DNA of 13,324 nucleotides from Alphaproteobacteria bacterium (GCA_017513365.1 JAFXFY010000001.1:1-13324), one strand, 5' to 3'. Shown: positions 7,828-13,324, numbered from the stretch's first letter. The notes: generated by a model not told the origin, from the letters alone. Numbers and translations: made by a program.

Positions 7828-7903
7828 GGGATATAGCATTCACGCGCTTCGCCTACGCATGGCCACCGGTTCGGCCGGTTGCGATATGGCCACGCTATAC
7901 CCC
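7828..7903 (-). ncRNA. Structured 5' RNA, candidate phi29-type packaging RNA (pRNA)
   Basis: The predicted transcript begins GGGGUAUAGC (7903-7894) and pairs with GCUAUAUCCC (7837-7828) over 10 bp without a gap (one G-U). Inside are two arms. Arm one pairs UGGCCA (7892-7887) with UGGCCA (7865-7860), has an 8-nt one-sided bulge (UAUCGCAA), and an inner CCGG/CCGG stem closed by CCGAA. Arm two (about 7860-7842) is AUGCGU/GCGCGU with loop AGGCGAA. The three helices meet in a junction with about 1 and 4 unpaired nt. phi29 pRNA, the ring-forming RNA of the packaging motor, is also a three-way junction with two interacting hairpin loops; here loop CC and loop GG could form 2-3 pairs. It is shorter than phi29 pRNA (120 nt). 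It could instead be a leader protecting late mRNA. Confidence 0.5.
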
Positions 7904-7910
7904 TATAATA

Positions 7911-7919
7911 ATTATATCA
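7911..7919 (-). promoter_or_regulatory. Late promoter, extended -10
   Basis: On the minus strand, TGATATAAT is a consensus extended -10 element (TGn plus TATAAT). The likely start is the G-run at about 7903, 7-8 nt downstream, exactly at the base of the structured RNA. No good -35 lies at 17 bp: that region is taken by the upstream terminator. This fits either an extended -10 promoter or one needing a phage activator, as phi29 late promoter A3 needs p4. It drives the structured RNA and all the late genes. Confidence 0.75.
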
Positions 7920-7921
7920 GT

Positions 7922-7950
7922 TAATAAAAAAGCCGTATATAATTACGGCT
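7922..7950 (-). terminator. Rho-independent terminator after packaging ATPase
   Basis: AGCCGTA / TACGGCT arms (7931-7937 and 7944-7950) with a 6-nt loop form a perfect stem. The minus-strand RNA continues with a run of U (TTTTTT, then ATTAA). The stem overlaps the TAG stop of the ATPase gene. It closes the early transcript just upstream of the late promoter. Confidence 0.88.
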
Positions 7951-9023
7951 ACCATATATTGAAATATTTTTCCAATAAAACTTTATACACATAACTTTCA
8001 AATTCAATACGGCGGTTCAAATACGCTAACCATATTGAGTAATGATCTCTGGTAAATCGCTTTAATTCCATCGGTGATGTTTCATATTGATTTGGTGTTC
8101 CGGATTGATGACCGCATACATACCACATTTTCTTGGATTTGTGTTTATATATGGCCAATTCACCAACATTAACGATTGGCCTATATTCCTTCAAATTACG
8201 GCTTACAATGTCAATCATTTCTTCCTGGGTAAATTCATTATTCAACGCCATCTTGGTAAAATCGCTGTCCAATCCGGCTAATTTATACAGTGATGTTTCA
8301 GCTTTCCGTTCCCCGATCGGCGTGGTATGCAATAAAATCATGGTTAACGCTTTATTGGGATAATTCTGGATCACATTACCGGTTTTCAGCATCTTTTCGC
8401 AAATGCTTACCAATTGCAATTCAATAAACAACGGATTGGCTAAATCGTTACTATTGGATAATGCCAATACTTTCATCGGTTCCATGCCGTTCAATTCACG
8501 GTTTCTTGAAATGGTTTCCACCCGGTTCATGAACCGCATACCTTCATTTGAAATGGGCCTTTCATGTTTTTCCCCGATAAATTCATCATAGATCAATACG
8601 GGAAAATTACCATCCTTTTCCATGCCAAATGAAAAGCCCCTTATATTGGCGATCGTACTTAATGCAAGCAAATAACCTATTGGTTCGCCATATGGTTCGT
8701 ACATCTGTTTTTCACTGTTAAATTCACTGTGATAAACCCCGGAAATGTTTTTATTGATCTTACGGACAATGAAACGGTAATTTTCACCCAGCACGTTTTC
8801 AAGCGCATTAAACGGGTTCATTTTATCATTTTTGATCATGTCAATCTGTGTCTGTGTTCTTCTCATGAATATAAACGGATGCTCATGATCTATAACATAT
8901 TTCAGCCGGCCGAATGTCTTACCAATGCCACGATCGGCCACCCGTGATGAATGTGTATGTCTGGGAATTATTGAAAATCCATTCCATATTCAAATACCCA
9001 TGTTCATCAAATAGATGGTTCAT
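7949..9023 (-). CDS. DNA packaging ATPase, gp16-like, frame broken in Walker A
   Basis: Motor ATPase that pumps DNA into the prohead. The ATG at 9023 has a strong site (AAGAAGGTGA) and encodes a gp16-like N-terminus, ending FITGGR before running to a stop at 8919-8921. The body (327 residues or so) is in a frame shifted by +1, open from a GTG at 8941 with no ribosome binding site. It starts RGIGKTFGR and carries Walker B VLIYDEFIGEK (D119/E120, counted from 8941) and SRNRE...LSNSNDLANP, both closely like phi29 gp16 (FDEFIREK, FRNRER, LSNAVSVVNP). Deleting 4 nt (GATC/CGAT, about 8932-8937) gives FITGGRGIGKTFG, aligning without gaps with phi29 FVIGARGIGKSYA. As written, no intact enzyme is made without frameshifting. 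A sequence error, a real mutation or +1 frameshifting could explain it. Last early gene. Confidence 0.85.
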
Positions 9024-9026
9024 TTT

Positions 9027-9036
9027 TCACCTTCTT
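9027..9036 (-). promoter_or_regulatory. Ribosome binding site fixing the ATPase start at 9023
   Basis: AAGAAGGTGA lies 3 nt before the ATG at 9023 (AAAA spacer included in the usual window from the GGTGA core). It is almost identical to the site of the late YvrJ-like gene. It shows that translation starts in the N-terminal frame and not at the GTG at 8941, and so supports a single broken gene rather than a late internal start. Confidence 0.75.
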
Positions 9037-9046
9037 TCTACCGTGA

Positions 9047-9068
9047 AACGGGCTGATAACAGCCCGTT
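9047..9068 (-). terminator. Hairpin between SSB-like gene and ATPase gene, weak terminator or processing site
   Basis: The arms AACGGGCTG (9047-9055) and CAGCCCGTT (9060-9068) pair perfectly over 9 bp with a 4-nt loop. On the minus strand it overlaps the SSB-like stop codon. Only a short U-run (GTTTC) follows, so termination would be partial. It may lower ATPase expression relative to the replication genes, or mark an RNA cleavage site. Confidence 0.5.
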
Positions 9069-9411
9069 AAAATGGTTCATATGTATCATATGTATATGCT
9101 ATGGTTTTACCCATTTTAGCCTTTACTTCTTTGATATCACGAATAATGAGATCACCATTCAAAACAGCATTCAGCATTTCATCATTATCGTAAATCTGTT
9201 CAAAATCCGCCACAGCCCTGGCCGGCATATTGATCTTATAGCCGTTGGCTACAACAACAACTTGCTTTCCAAAATCACCGTTGGTGAAAAAGAAACCTTC
9301 AACGCGTAATGTTTTGTTTTTGAAATCCTTTAATTTCTTAAATTCCATCTTATCTAATTCAATACTTTCTTTAATGGTTCTTTTGTGGTTTCTGTTTAAC
9401 TGTTCAAACAT
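9067..9411 (-). CDS. Putative single-stranded DNA-binding protein
   Basis: A 114-aa protein. Residues 1-30 are charged and helical. Residues 33-95 alternate strands and loops in an OB-fold-like way (KTLRVEGFFFTNGDFGKQ, VVVVANGYKINMP, LIIRDIKEV). It ends in an aromatic, acidic tail (YTYDTYEPF), as SSBs often do. phi29 encodes a 124-aa SSB (p5) in its replication operon, which binds displaced strands during protein-primed synthesis. Size and position next to the polymerase fit the same job, but no family signature proves it. The start at 9411 follows AAAGGAAATTATAAT. A longer frame to 9489 lies inside the polymerase gene and is not supported. Confidence 0.55.
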   Translation of the reverse strand: MFEQLNRNHKRTIKESIELDKMEFKKLKDFKNKTLRVEGFFFTNGDFGKQVVVVANGYKINMPARAVADFEQIYDNDEMLNAVLNGDLIIRDIKEVKAKMGKTIAYTYDTYEPF

Positions 9412-9412
9412 A

Positions 9413-11473
9413 TTATAATTTCCTTTCCTTTGATGTTTGTTTCTTATGGTATAAACCATAAATTTCATTTTCACTGTACGCAATTTCATAACATCCGTTT
9501 AAAATGCGTAAATAATCCGCGGTTAATCCTAATGTGTATGTACTGTCTTTGATAACCACATTATCCGTGATCGTGAGATGCCTACCATCGGCCATAATAT
9601 CCACATTCACATTATCATTAAACACGCTTTCTGTTCCACCGGCTTTAACAAATATAAAGCCATCTTTGAAATTTTCTAATCTTCCTAATTCTTCACCACC
9701 TTTCTTTTTATTAACACCGGCTATTGTTATATGCAATTTTCCGGTGTTATCTTCCAGAACATATTTTTTAGCACCCATGGTTTTAAATCTGTTCGGTAAT
9801 TCATAACCTTCATTTTCAAATACACCCATGTAATGCACGGTTCCGGCATTGTCAACGGCATAAGCCCCCGTTTTCTTACTGTCTTTGATACGCTGTCTGT
9901 TATATTTGGCCATATTGATCTTACCTAAATATTTAACACTATCCGTATCACAATAAACAAAATTATGCCCCCGTAAATAGATCATTTCATGTAAGCGCAA
10001 ACGCGCCCACGCTGTAACCCATACACCCCACCGATAATTTAGAAATGCACGTCTGTTAGATTGTTCCAATAATTTTTCTATTGGTTCATCCCTGGTAACA
10101 AATTCACCGTTAATATAATCTATGCTGTCTTTTACCGGGTTTTGTGCTGTCATACCGTAACACCGGTTTAACCTGGCTTTATTGGCCAAATAGAATGTAT
10201 AACGTTCATCATCCGGCCCAATATGCTTTAATTCCGTTTTGATGCAGTAATATTTCAATACCACATCCGTTAACATGCTGGGTAACGGTTTATATTTCCG
10301 GTAATATACTTCAAATGGGTTTGATGCACTGAATTTGTAATGATGCAATATGATCTTTAAATCAATATCCGTGATGCTTGTTTCCAGGTATGACCGGGAA
10401 ATGATACGGCCGTTATCATATACCCCGTTTTCAATCTTACGGCATTTATCACGGGATAAATACGGCGCACCGTCAAACGGATCGGATAATTCAATATCAT
10501 AAAACGCTATTCGCATTAATAAGGCATAACGGCCCGTTTTCATCATGGATCGTATTTTATCAACGGTACACCCGGGAATGATCCAGAATTTAGACATTGG
10601 AAATTTACAATTCAACATCACATCCGGATAACTTGATACACGATCCACCGATGAAACATTATCAATTATGATATTGCTGAGCCATCTGTTACTATGTGTA
10701 TCACCACCGCGGAACCGCTCATTCAAAACCAAATAGACGGGTACATCCGGCAACATTTCCTTTAACTGATCGTGATTGAACTGTTCCATCGCTTTACGGA
10801 CATCACGTCTAACAAATCCGGTTGATGTCATTGGTATGGATGCCAGATCATCGTTATCAACGGCCATGAACTTTTTTAAGGCCTGGACCAATCCACGAAC
10901 ATCGTTAATACAATACTGAATTTCACGATCTGTTAATTCGGTCCATGGATAACGTACTTTTGAATAATCAAATTCATCACCGCTTAATTTTTTGTTTTCA
11001 ACATTCATCTGTTTTAGAAATTTGTCCAATGATAAATTAGTAAGATAATATGAACAGCGGTATTCCAATTGATCAAACATGGTGAATTTTAATACCTTTC
11101 GGGGTTCGGTCCGGAATACTTCATCCGGTTCAAATCCGTATATGCCTTTAAGGAATGAAAATTCAAAGGATGCGTTATGTATGTACCGGACTAACCAATA
11201 ATTACCGATTTCACGCCTTACATGATCCAGAAAATAATAATATTCTTCCCATGTTCGGCCAATCACTGTGGGCAAATCATCAATCTGGTATTGCCATATG
11301 TACATAAATGCCTGGTCCATACCTGGTAACGTACTTGTTTCAATATCAAACCGGGTAATACAATCCAAATACGTTTTATCGTGCTTTCTGGGCCTTCCGC
11401 GCTTACGCCTTAACGGCTTGAATTTATGCAATAAAGTATAATCAAAATCGTGAACACCAACCCAATCATTCAT
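9413..11473 (-). CDS. Protein-primed family B DNA polymerase
   Basis: A 686-aa replicative polymerase with 3'-5' exonuclease. Motifs in order: Exo I D43 and E45 (FDIETS); Exo II N100-A-S-F-E104; Exo III Y187-C-I-N-D191; motif A D277 in DRVSSYP; motif B K432, N436, Y439, G440 (KARLNRCYG); motif C YCDTDS (D509 and D511); and the KxY motif near K569/Y571. The spans between the exonuclease and motif A, and between A and B, leave room for TPR1 and TPR2, which give protein priming and strand displacement in phi29. Longer than phi29 polymerase (about 575 aa), partly through 30 extra N-terminal residues containing an AT-hook-like RGRP (25-28). Exo II has Glu where phi29 has Asp66. The start overlaps the upstream stop by 8 nt (ATGAATGA), so translation is probably coupled. 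Confidence 0.95.
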   Translation of the reverse strand: MNDWVGVHDFDYTLLHKFKPLRRKRGRPRKHDKTYLDCITRFDIETSTLPGMDQAFMYIWQYQIDDLPTVIGRTWEEYYYFLDHVRREIGNYWLVRYIHNASFEFSFLKGIYGFEPDEVFRTEPRKVLKFTMFDQLEYRCSYYLTNLSLDKFLKQMNVENKKLSGDEFDYSKVRYPWTELTDREIQYCINDVRGLVQALKKFMAVDNDDLASIPMTSTGFVRRDVRKAMEQFNHDQLKEMLPDVPVYLVLNERFRGGDTHSNRWLSNIIIDNVSSVDRVSSYPDVMLNCKFPMSKFWIIPGCTVDKIRSMMKTGRYALLMRIAFYDIELSDPFDGAPYLSRDKCRKIENGVYDNGRIISRSYLETSITDIDLKIILHHYKFSASNPFEVYYRKYKPLPSMLTDVVLKYYCIKTELKHIGPDDERYTFYLANKARLNRCYGMTAQNPVKDSIDYINGEFVTRDEPIEKLLEQSNRRAFLNYRWGVWVTAWARLRLHEMIYLRGHNFVYCDTDSVKYLGKINMAKYNRQRIKDSKKTGAYAVDNAGTVHYMGVFENEGYELPNRFKTMGAKKYVLEDNTGKLHITIAGVNKKKGGEELGRLENFKDGFIFVKAGGTESVFNDNVNVDIMADGRHLTITDNVVIKDSTYTLGLTADYLRILNGCYEIAYSENEIYGLYHKKQTSKERKL

Positions 11474-12053
11474 AATTTTTATTGGATGATTTTTTCTTTC
11501 TCGGCTGATAATACTTTTTGTTTAAATTCAATCTTTTCGGTGTAAATTCCTTTCCCTTCCGTTCCCGTCTGGCCTGGGCTTTTTCCAATCCTTCAACCCA
11601 ATCATGCAAATTTAACAGTAAATCATCCTGGGACATTTTCTTTTTACCTAATACACGGTTGATTTCCATGGCTACTTCCGGCGATCCGTATATTTCGGCT
11701 AATGCCTTATAATAAACATTTTCCATCATATCCAGAAATTCAATAATATTTCCACGGTTTATGTCCTTATAATTCCGATCATTCAATTGTGAAACCGTTT
11801 CTTTCAGTTTCTTTTCTATGGTGGGGATACGCATTTCCATGCGTACTTCCTTCATTTGTTTTATGGCCCTTCTTAAATCCGTATTGGAAACGTTGGGCCC
11901 TAATTCCCTAACTGACTTAAACATCGCCAATGCATCATTAGGAGCCTTTAACCATTTCCCATATTGATCTTGTAAGCGTTTTGCCTTACTTCTTATGCTA
12001 CTTGACAATTTTATATATGATTGTCTTAACTTTGATTTCTTCGCTTTTCCCAT
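11466..12053 (-). CDS. Candidate terminal protein (replication primer)
   Basis: A 195-aa, very basic, helical protein directly upstream of the DNA polymerase with an 8-nt overlap. This is the gene order of phi29 (gene 3 terminal protein, then gene 2 polymerase). In phi29 the terminal protein (266 aa) gives a Ser hydroxyl to the first nucleotide and stays bound to the 5' ends. Here the N-terminus is Lys/Arg-rich (MGKAKKSKLRQSYIKL), the middle is coiled-coil-like (about 60-95), and the C-terminus is basic (YYQPRKKKSSNKNYE). The priming residue cannot be picked out: Ser and Tyr occur in several helical loops. The start follows AAAGGA, with a rather long spacer. Position is the main evidence. Confidence 0.65.
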   Translation of the reverse strand: MGKAKKSKLRQSYIKLSSSIRSKAKRLQDQYGKWLKAPNDALAMFKSVRELGPNVSNTDLRRAIKQMKEVRMEMRIPTIEKKLKETVSQLNDRNYKDINRGNIIEFLDMMENVYYKALAEIYGSPEVAMEINRVLGKKKMSQDDLLLNLHDWVEGLEKAQARRERKGKEFTPKRLNLNKKYYQPRKKKSSNKNYE

Positions 12054-12057
12054 ATTT

Positions 12058-12342
12058 TTAATTTTCCTTTACTACATTCATCAATTCCATTAATGTAAGC
12101 ATTGGCGTGATGTACTGATCAAATTTTTCCTTTTTAGGTTTTGTTATTACCTTACGTTTTAGAAAATAACGGTGTATCAATGTTATTTCTTCCAGATAAA
12201 TATGTTCGTAAATATCATATTGCGGATATAATTCCCAAATGTATTTTAAGAACAATTCATCACCTAATAATACACATATTTGTTGCATATCCAACTTTAC
12301 CGCGGTTATGCTGAAATTGGAAATTCTTTCACTGTCTTTCAT
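12058..12342 (-). CDS. Early protein of unknown function
   Basis: A protein of 94 aa (MKDSERISNF start) that I do not recognise. It has helical segments rich in Leu, Ile and Tyr (VLLGDELFLKYIWELYPQYD; HIYLEEITLIHRYFL), a basic stretch (KRKVITKPKKEKF) and a helical end (LTLMELMNVV). The start is uncertain. The ATG at 12342 lies 5 nt after the stop of the small membrane frame at 12348-12452, which would allow coupling. An in-frame ATG at 12417 gives 119 aa, but its nearest AAGGA is about 15 nt away. It ends 4 nt before the terminal-protein start. A role in replication or regulation is only a guess from position. Confidence 0.6.
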   Translation of the reverse strand: MKDSERISNFSITAVKLDMQQICVLLGDELFLKYIWELYPQYDIYEHIYLEEITLIHRYFLKRKVITKPKKEKFDQYITPMLTLMELMNVVKEN

Positions 12343-12347
12343 ATCCG

Positions 12348-12452
12348 TTACCAATTTATGATCAACCAGGCTATTTCCATAAACAGCATAAGACCGATAG
12401 CCCGTAACACCTTCCATAAGATGCCGTATAATTCCTTAATTACTTTCTTCAT
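12348..12452 (-). CDS. Possible 34-aa membrane peptide
   Basis: Read from the sequence: MKKVIKELYGILWKVLRAIG followed by LMLFMEIAWLIINW and a TAA. It has a basic N-terminus and one hydrophobic C-terminal segment (about 16-34), so it would insert into the membrane. GGTGA lies 5 nt before its ATG. It overlaps the end of the 36-aa gene by 17 nt and the optional N-terminal extension of the next gene in another frame. Either this peptide or that extension is the shadow. The better ribosome binding site favours this peptide, but its family is unknown. Confidence 0.4.
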   Translation of the reverse strand: MKKVIKELYGILWKVLRAIGLMLFMEIAWLIINW

Positions 12453-12546
12453 GTTCTTCACCGCTGATTATTACCCGGGAAATAACGATCACAAACGCCA
12501 TACCGGATATAAAACCTAATACGAAACAAACCAATTTAACCAACAT
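12436..12546 (-). CDS. 36-aa single-pass membrane protein, DUF3789-like layout
   Basis: Encodes MLVKLVCFVLGFISGMAFVI followed by VISRVIISGEEHEESN. A hydrophobic, Gly-containing helix (about 3-28) is followed by a short acidic tail. This layout recalls the tiny DUF3789-type proteins found in Firmicutes mobile elements (a resemblance in form; not checked). AGGAAGTGA lies 5 nt upstream of the ATG, and the start overlaps the stop of the 88-aa gene by 11 nt, so it sits in a coupled series of short early genes. An accessory role at the membrane, such as anchoring replication as phi29 p16.7 does, is possible but unsupported. Confidence 0.6.
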   Translation of the reverse strand: MLVKLVCFVLGFISGMAFVIVISRVIISGEEHEESN

Positions 12547-12802
12547 AATTATTCACTTCCTGGTAATTGCCATAATCAATGCATGATTGCAAATAATATA
12601 ATTCACCGAACATATATTGAATGCTTTCATGACATAATTCTTTCATATGATCATCAAATAGATCATCATATTCACCCATCAACACATGGCTTTCAAATGC
12701 TATTGATTTGTATAGCCCTTTCATACGATCCAACATTTCAGCCAGGGACATCGTATTTTTTGATGTCCTGGCCACAAATTCCTTTACTGATAAATCGATC
12801 AT
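12536..12802 (-). CDS. Small early helical protein, function unknown
   Basis: An 88-aa, acidic, mostly helical protein (MIDLSVKEFVARTSKNTMSL to NYQEVNNYVG). The middle is rich in Met, His, Asp and Glu (HVLMGEYDDLFDDHMKEL). No known motif is visible, nor a signal or membrane segment. The start at 12802 lies behind AAGGTGA, which is formed by the end of the upstream gene; the ATG at 12817 is inside that gene and has no site. Short acidic early proteins of phages are often host-modifying factors or regulators, but nothing here shows which. Confidence 0.7.
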   Translation of the reverse strand: MIDLSVKEFVARTSKNTMSLAEMLDRMKGLYKSIAFESHVLMGEYDDLFDDHMKELCHESIQYMFGELYYLQSCIDYGNYQEVNNYVG

Positions 12803-12803
12803 G

Positions 12804-13016
12804 CTATTCACCTTCATATTCTAATTCAATATACATTACGCGATCTTTGCGTATCTCAATGTAGGATACACGCCTGTTGTACCAATCACCGAAAACTTCT
12901 TCAAAATCTTCCATTATATATTCTGGGTTCCAATCTCTATGATGTCCGGTATACATATCTGTAACAACTAATATGGTATGGTATTCTGTTACCTTCATTA
13001 ATTCTTCAAATGACAT
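12804..13016 (-). CDS. Small early protein, related to the next gene upstream
   Basis: A 70-aa protein: a short helix (SFEELMKVTEY), a strand (TILVVTDMYTG), a second helix (EDFEEVFGDWYNR), then strands (RVSYIEIRKDRVMYIELE). The layout and several positions (helix, hydrophobic strand ending in YxxG/YVHG, R/C-R-V-x-Y-I, then xMYIELE/KLYIEVI) match the 73-aa protein at 13018-13239, so the two are probably old paralogues. The start at 13016 follows GAGGTAAT, one nt after the previous stop. I do not know the function; the small alpha/beta fold has no catalytic motif. Confidence 0.7.
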   Translation of the reverse strand: MSFEELMKVTEYHTILVVTDMYTGHHRDWNPEYIMEDFEEVFGDWYNRRVSYIEIRKDRVMYIELEYEGE

Positions 13017-13017
13017 A

Positions 13018-13239
13018 TTATATTACCTCTATATACAATTTTGATGATCCTTCAGCCTTAATATAATCAACTCTACAATTCAACAACATATTAAGAGCAT
13101 CATTAACATCATCATTTAAATTTTCATCATAATACCCGTTCATCGGAAAACAAATAGCGTGGCGCTTTGGACCGTGTACATAAACCAATCTAACATAGGT
13201 CATGTAATCTAAACTGTTTAATACATCCTTTAATAACAT
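13018..13239 (-). CDS. Small early protein, first gene of the early operon
   Basis: A 73-aa protein: helix (LLKDVLNSLDYM), strand (YVRLVYVHGPKRHAI), an acidic loop (YYDENLNDDVND), a helix (ALNMLLN), and paired strands (CRVDYIKAEGSSKLYIEVI). It shares its plan with the next protein. The ATG at 13239 lies behind GGAAGGGAG with a 9-nt spacer. It is the first gene after the predicted early promoter, so it should be made soon after entry. Its function is unknown; a small host-directed or regulatory protein is a guess from position. Confidence 0.7.
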   Translation of the reverse strand: MLLKDVLNSLDYMTYVRLVYVHGPKRHAICFPMNGYYDENLNDDVNDALNMLLNCRVDYIKAEGSSKLYIEVI

Positions 13240-13280
13240 TTGTGATAACTCCCTTCCTGGCTTTCGCCGTTTTTGTTTTT

Positions 13281-13289
13281 ATTGTACCA
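13281..13289 (-). promoter_or_regulatory. Early promoter, extended -10
   Basis: On the minus strand, TGGTACAAT is an extended -10 element with one mismatch in the hexamer (TACAAT). Transcription should start near 13274, about 35 nt before the first early ATG. No good -35 is visible at 16-18 bp; a TTGTCA lies 27 bp upstream, too far. The small GGC-GAAA-GCC hairpin (about 13257-13266) falls in the leader. Confidence 0.55.
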
Positions 13290-13324
13290 TATGAATTAAG
13301 TGAAATTATGTGATGACAATGTGA

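Noticed and set aside
8851..8941. GTG at 8941 as the true start of the packaging ATPase
   Set aside because: It has no ribosome binding site, begins in the middle of the Walker A loop and ignores a homologous N-terminus at 9023 with a strong site.
8914..9309. 131-aa open frame on the plus strand
   Set aside because: It lies antisense to the ATPase and SSB-like genes, has no ribosome binding site and gives a Cys/Ile/His-rich, protein-unlike sequence. It is a shadow frame.
9412..9489. N-terminal extension of the SSB-like protein to 9489
   Set aside because: The extra 26 residues lie inside the polymerase gene in another frame and lack a ribosome binding site, whereas the ATG at 9411 has AAAGGA upstream.
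144..13239. Recoded TGA (Mycoplasma-type code), considered because some small protein-primed phages infect Mycoplasma
   Set aside because: TGA ends several genes in tight overlaps with the next start (4573-4576 and 971-974), and Trp is encoded by TGG.
1..13324. CRISPR arrays, tRNA genes, insertion sequences and integrase or attachment sites
   Set aside because: I saw no regularly spaced repeats, no tRNA-like fold, and no transposase or integrase frame.

Overview
This window is most of the genome of a small, strictly lytic, podovirus-like phage of the phi29 type: a short linear dsDNA phage replicated by a protein-primed family B DNA polymerase. The diagnostic set is a 686-residue protein-primed polymerase with a small basic terminal-protein candidate directly upstream, a gp16-type packaging ATPase, a gp8-like capsid protein, a gp9-like tail knob, a gp10-like portal and a gp11-like lower collar. 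I see no integrase, lysogeny repressor, tRNA, CRISPR array or transposable element. Strong AAGAAGGTGA-type ribosome binding sites, an extended -10 promoter and a YvrJ-like small membrane protein point to a low-GC Gram-positive host, perhaps a gut Firmicute (inference). TGA is used as a true stop in several genes, and TGG encodes Trp, so the code is standard (table 11).

Every gene I can support lies on the minus strand, so the genome reads from right to left. Early block (about 13290 to 7920): an extended -10 promoter at 13281-13289 opens a tightly packed operon. It holds two related small proteins (73 and 70 aa), an 88-aa protein, two tiny membrane peptides (36 and 34 aa, the second less certain), an unidentified 94-119 aa protein, the terminal-protein candidate, the DNA polymerase, an SSB-like protein and the packaging ATPase. 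A clear rho-independent terminator (7922-7950) overlaps the ATPase stop codon.

Control region (7922-7808): directly after that terminator is a second extended -10 promoter (7911-7919). Its predicted transcript starts at about 7903 and begins with a compact 76-nt fold. A perfect 10-bp closing helix holds two hairpin arms in a three-way junction. Its form and its place beside the packaging ATPase recall the phi29 packaging RNA (pRNA), although it could instead be a 5' leader structure of the late mRNA.

Late block (7807 to 144): YvrJ/holin-like peptide, scaffold-like protein, major capsid protein, a 14-bp long-range stem, tail knob, CHAP peptidoglycan hydrolase, portal, lower collar, a small beta-rich protein, a collagen-like receptor-binding fibre and an M23 peptidase, closed by a rho-independent terminator (81-115).

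Two things stand out. First, the packaging ATPase is split exactly in its Walker A loop. The well-initiated N-terminal frame (ATG at 9023, strong ribosome binding site) and the body of the protein are out of frame. Removing one GATC-type 4-mer near 8936 restores a Walker A sequence that aligns without gaps with phi29 gp16. Second, the structured RNA described above is a candidate divergent pRNA. The polymerase also carries an N-terminal extension with an AT-hook-like motif. The window ends are not inverted terminal repeats of each other, so the true genome termini are probably missing.
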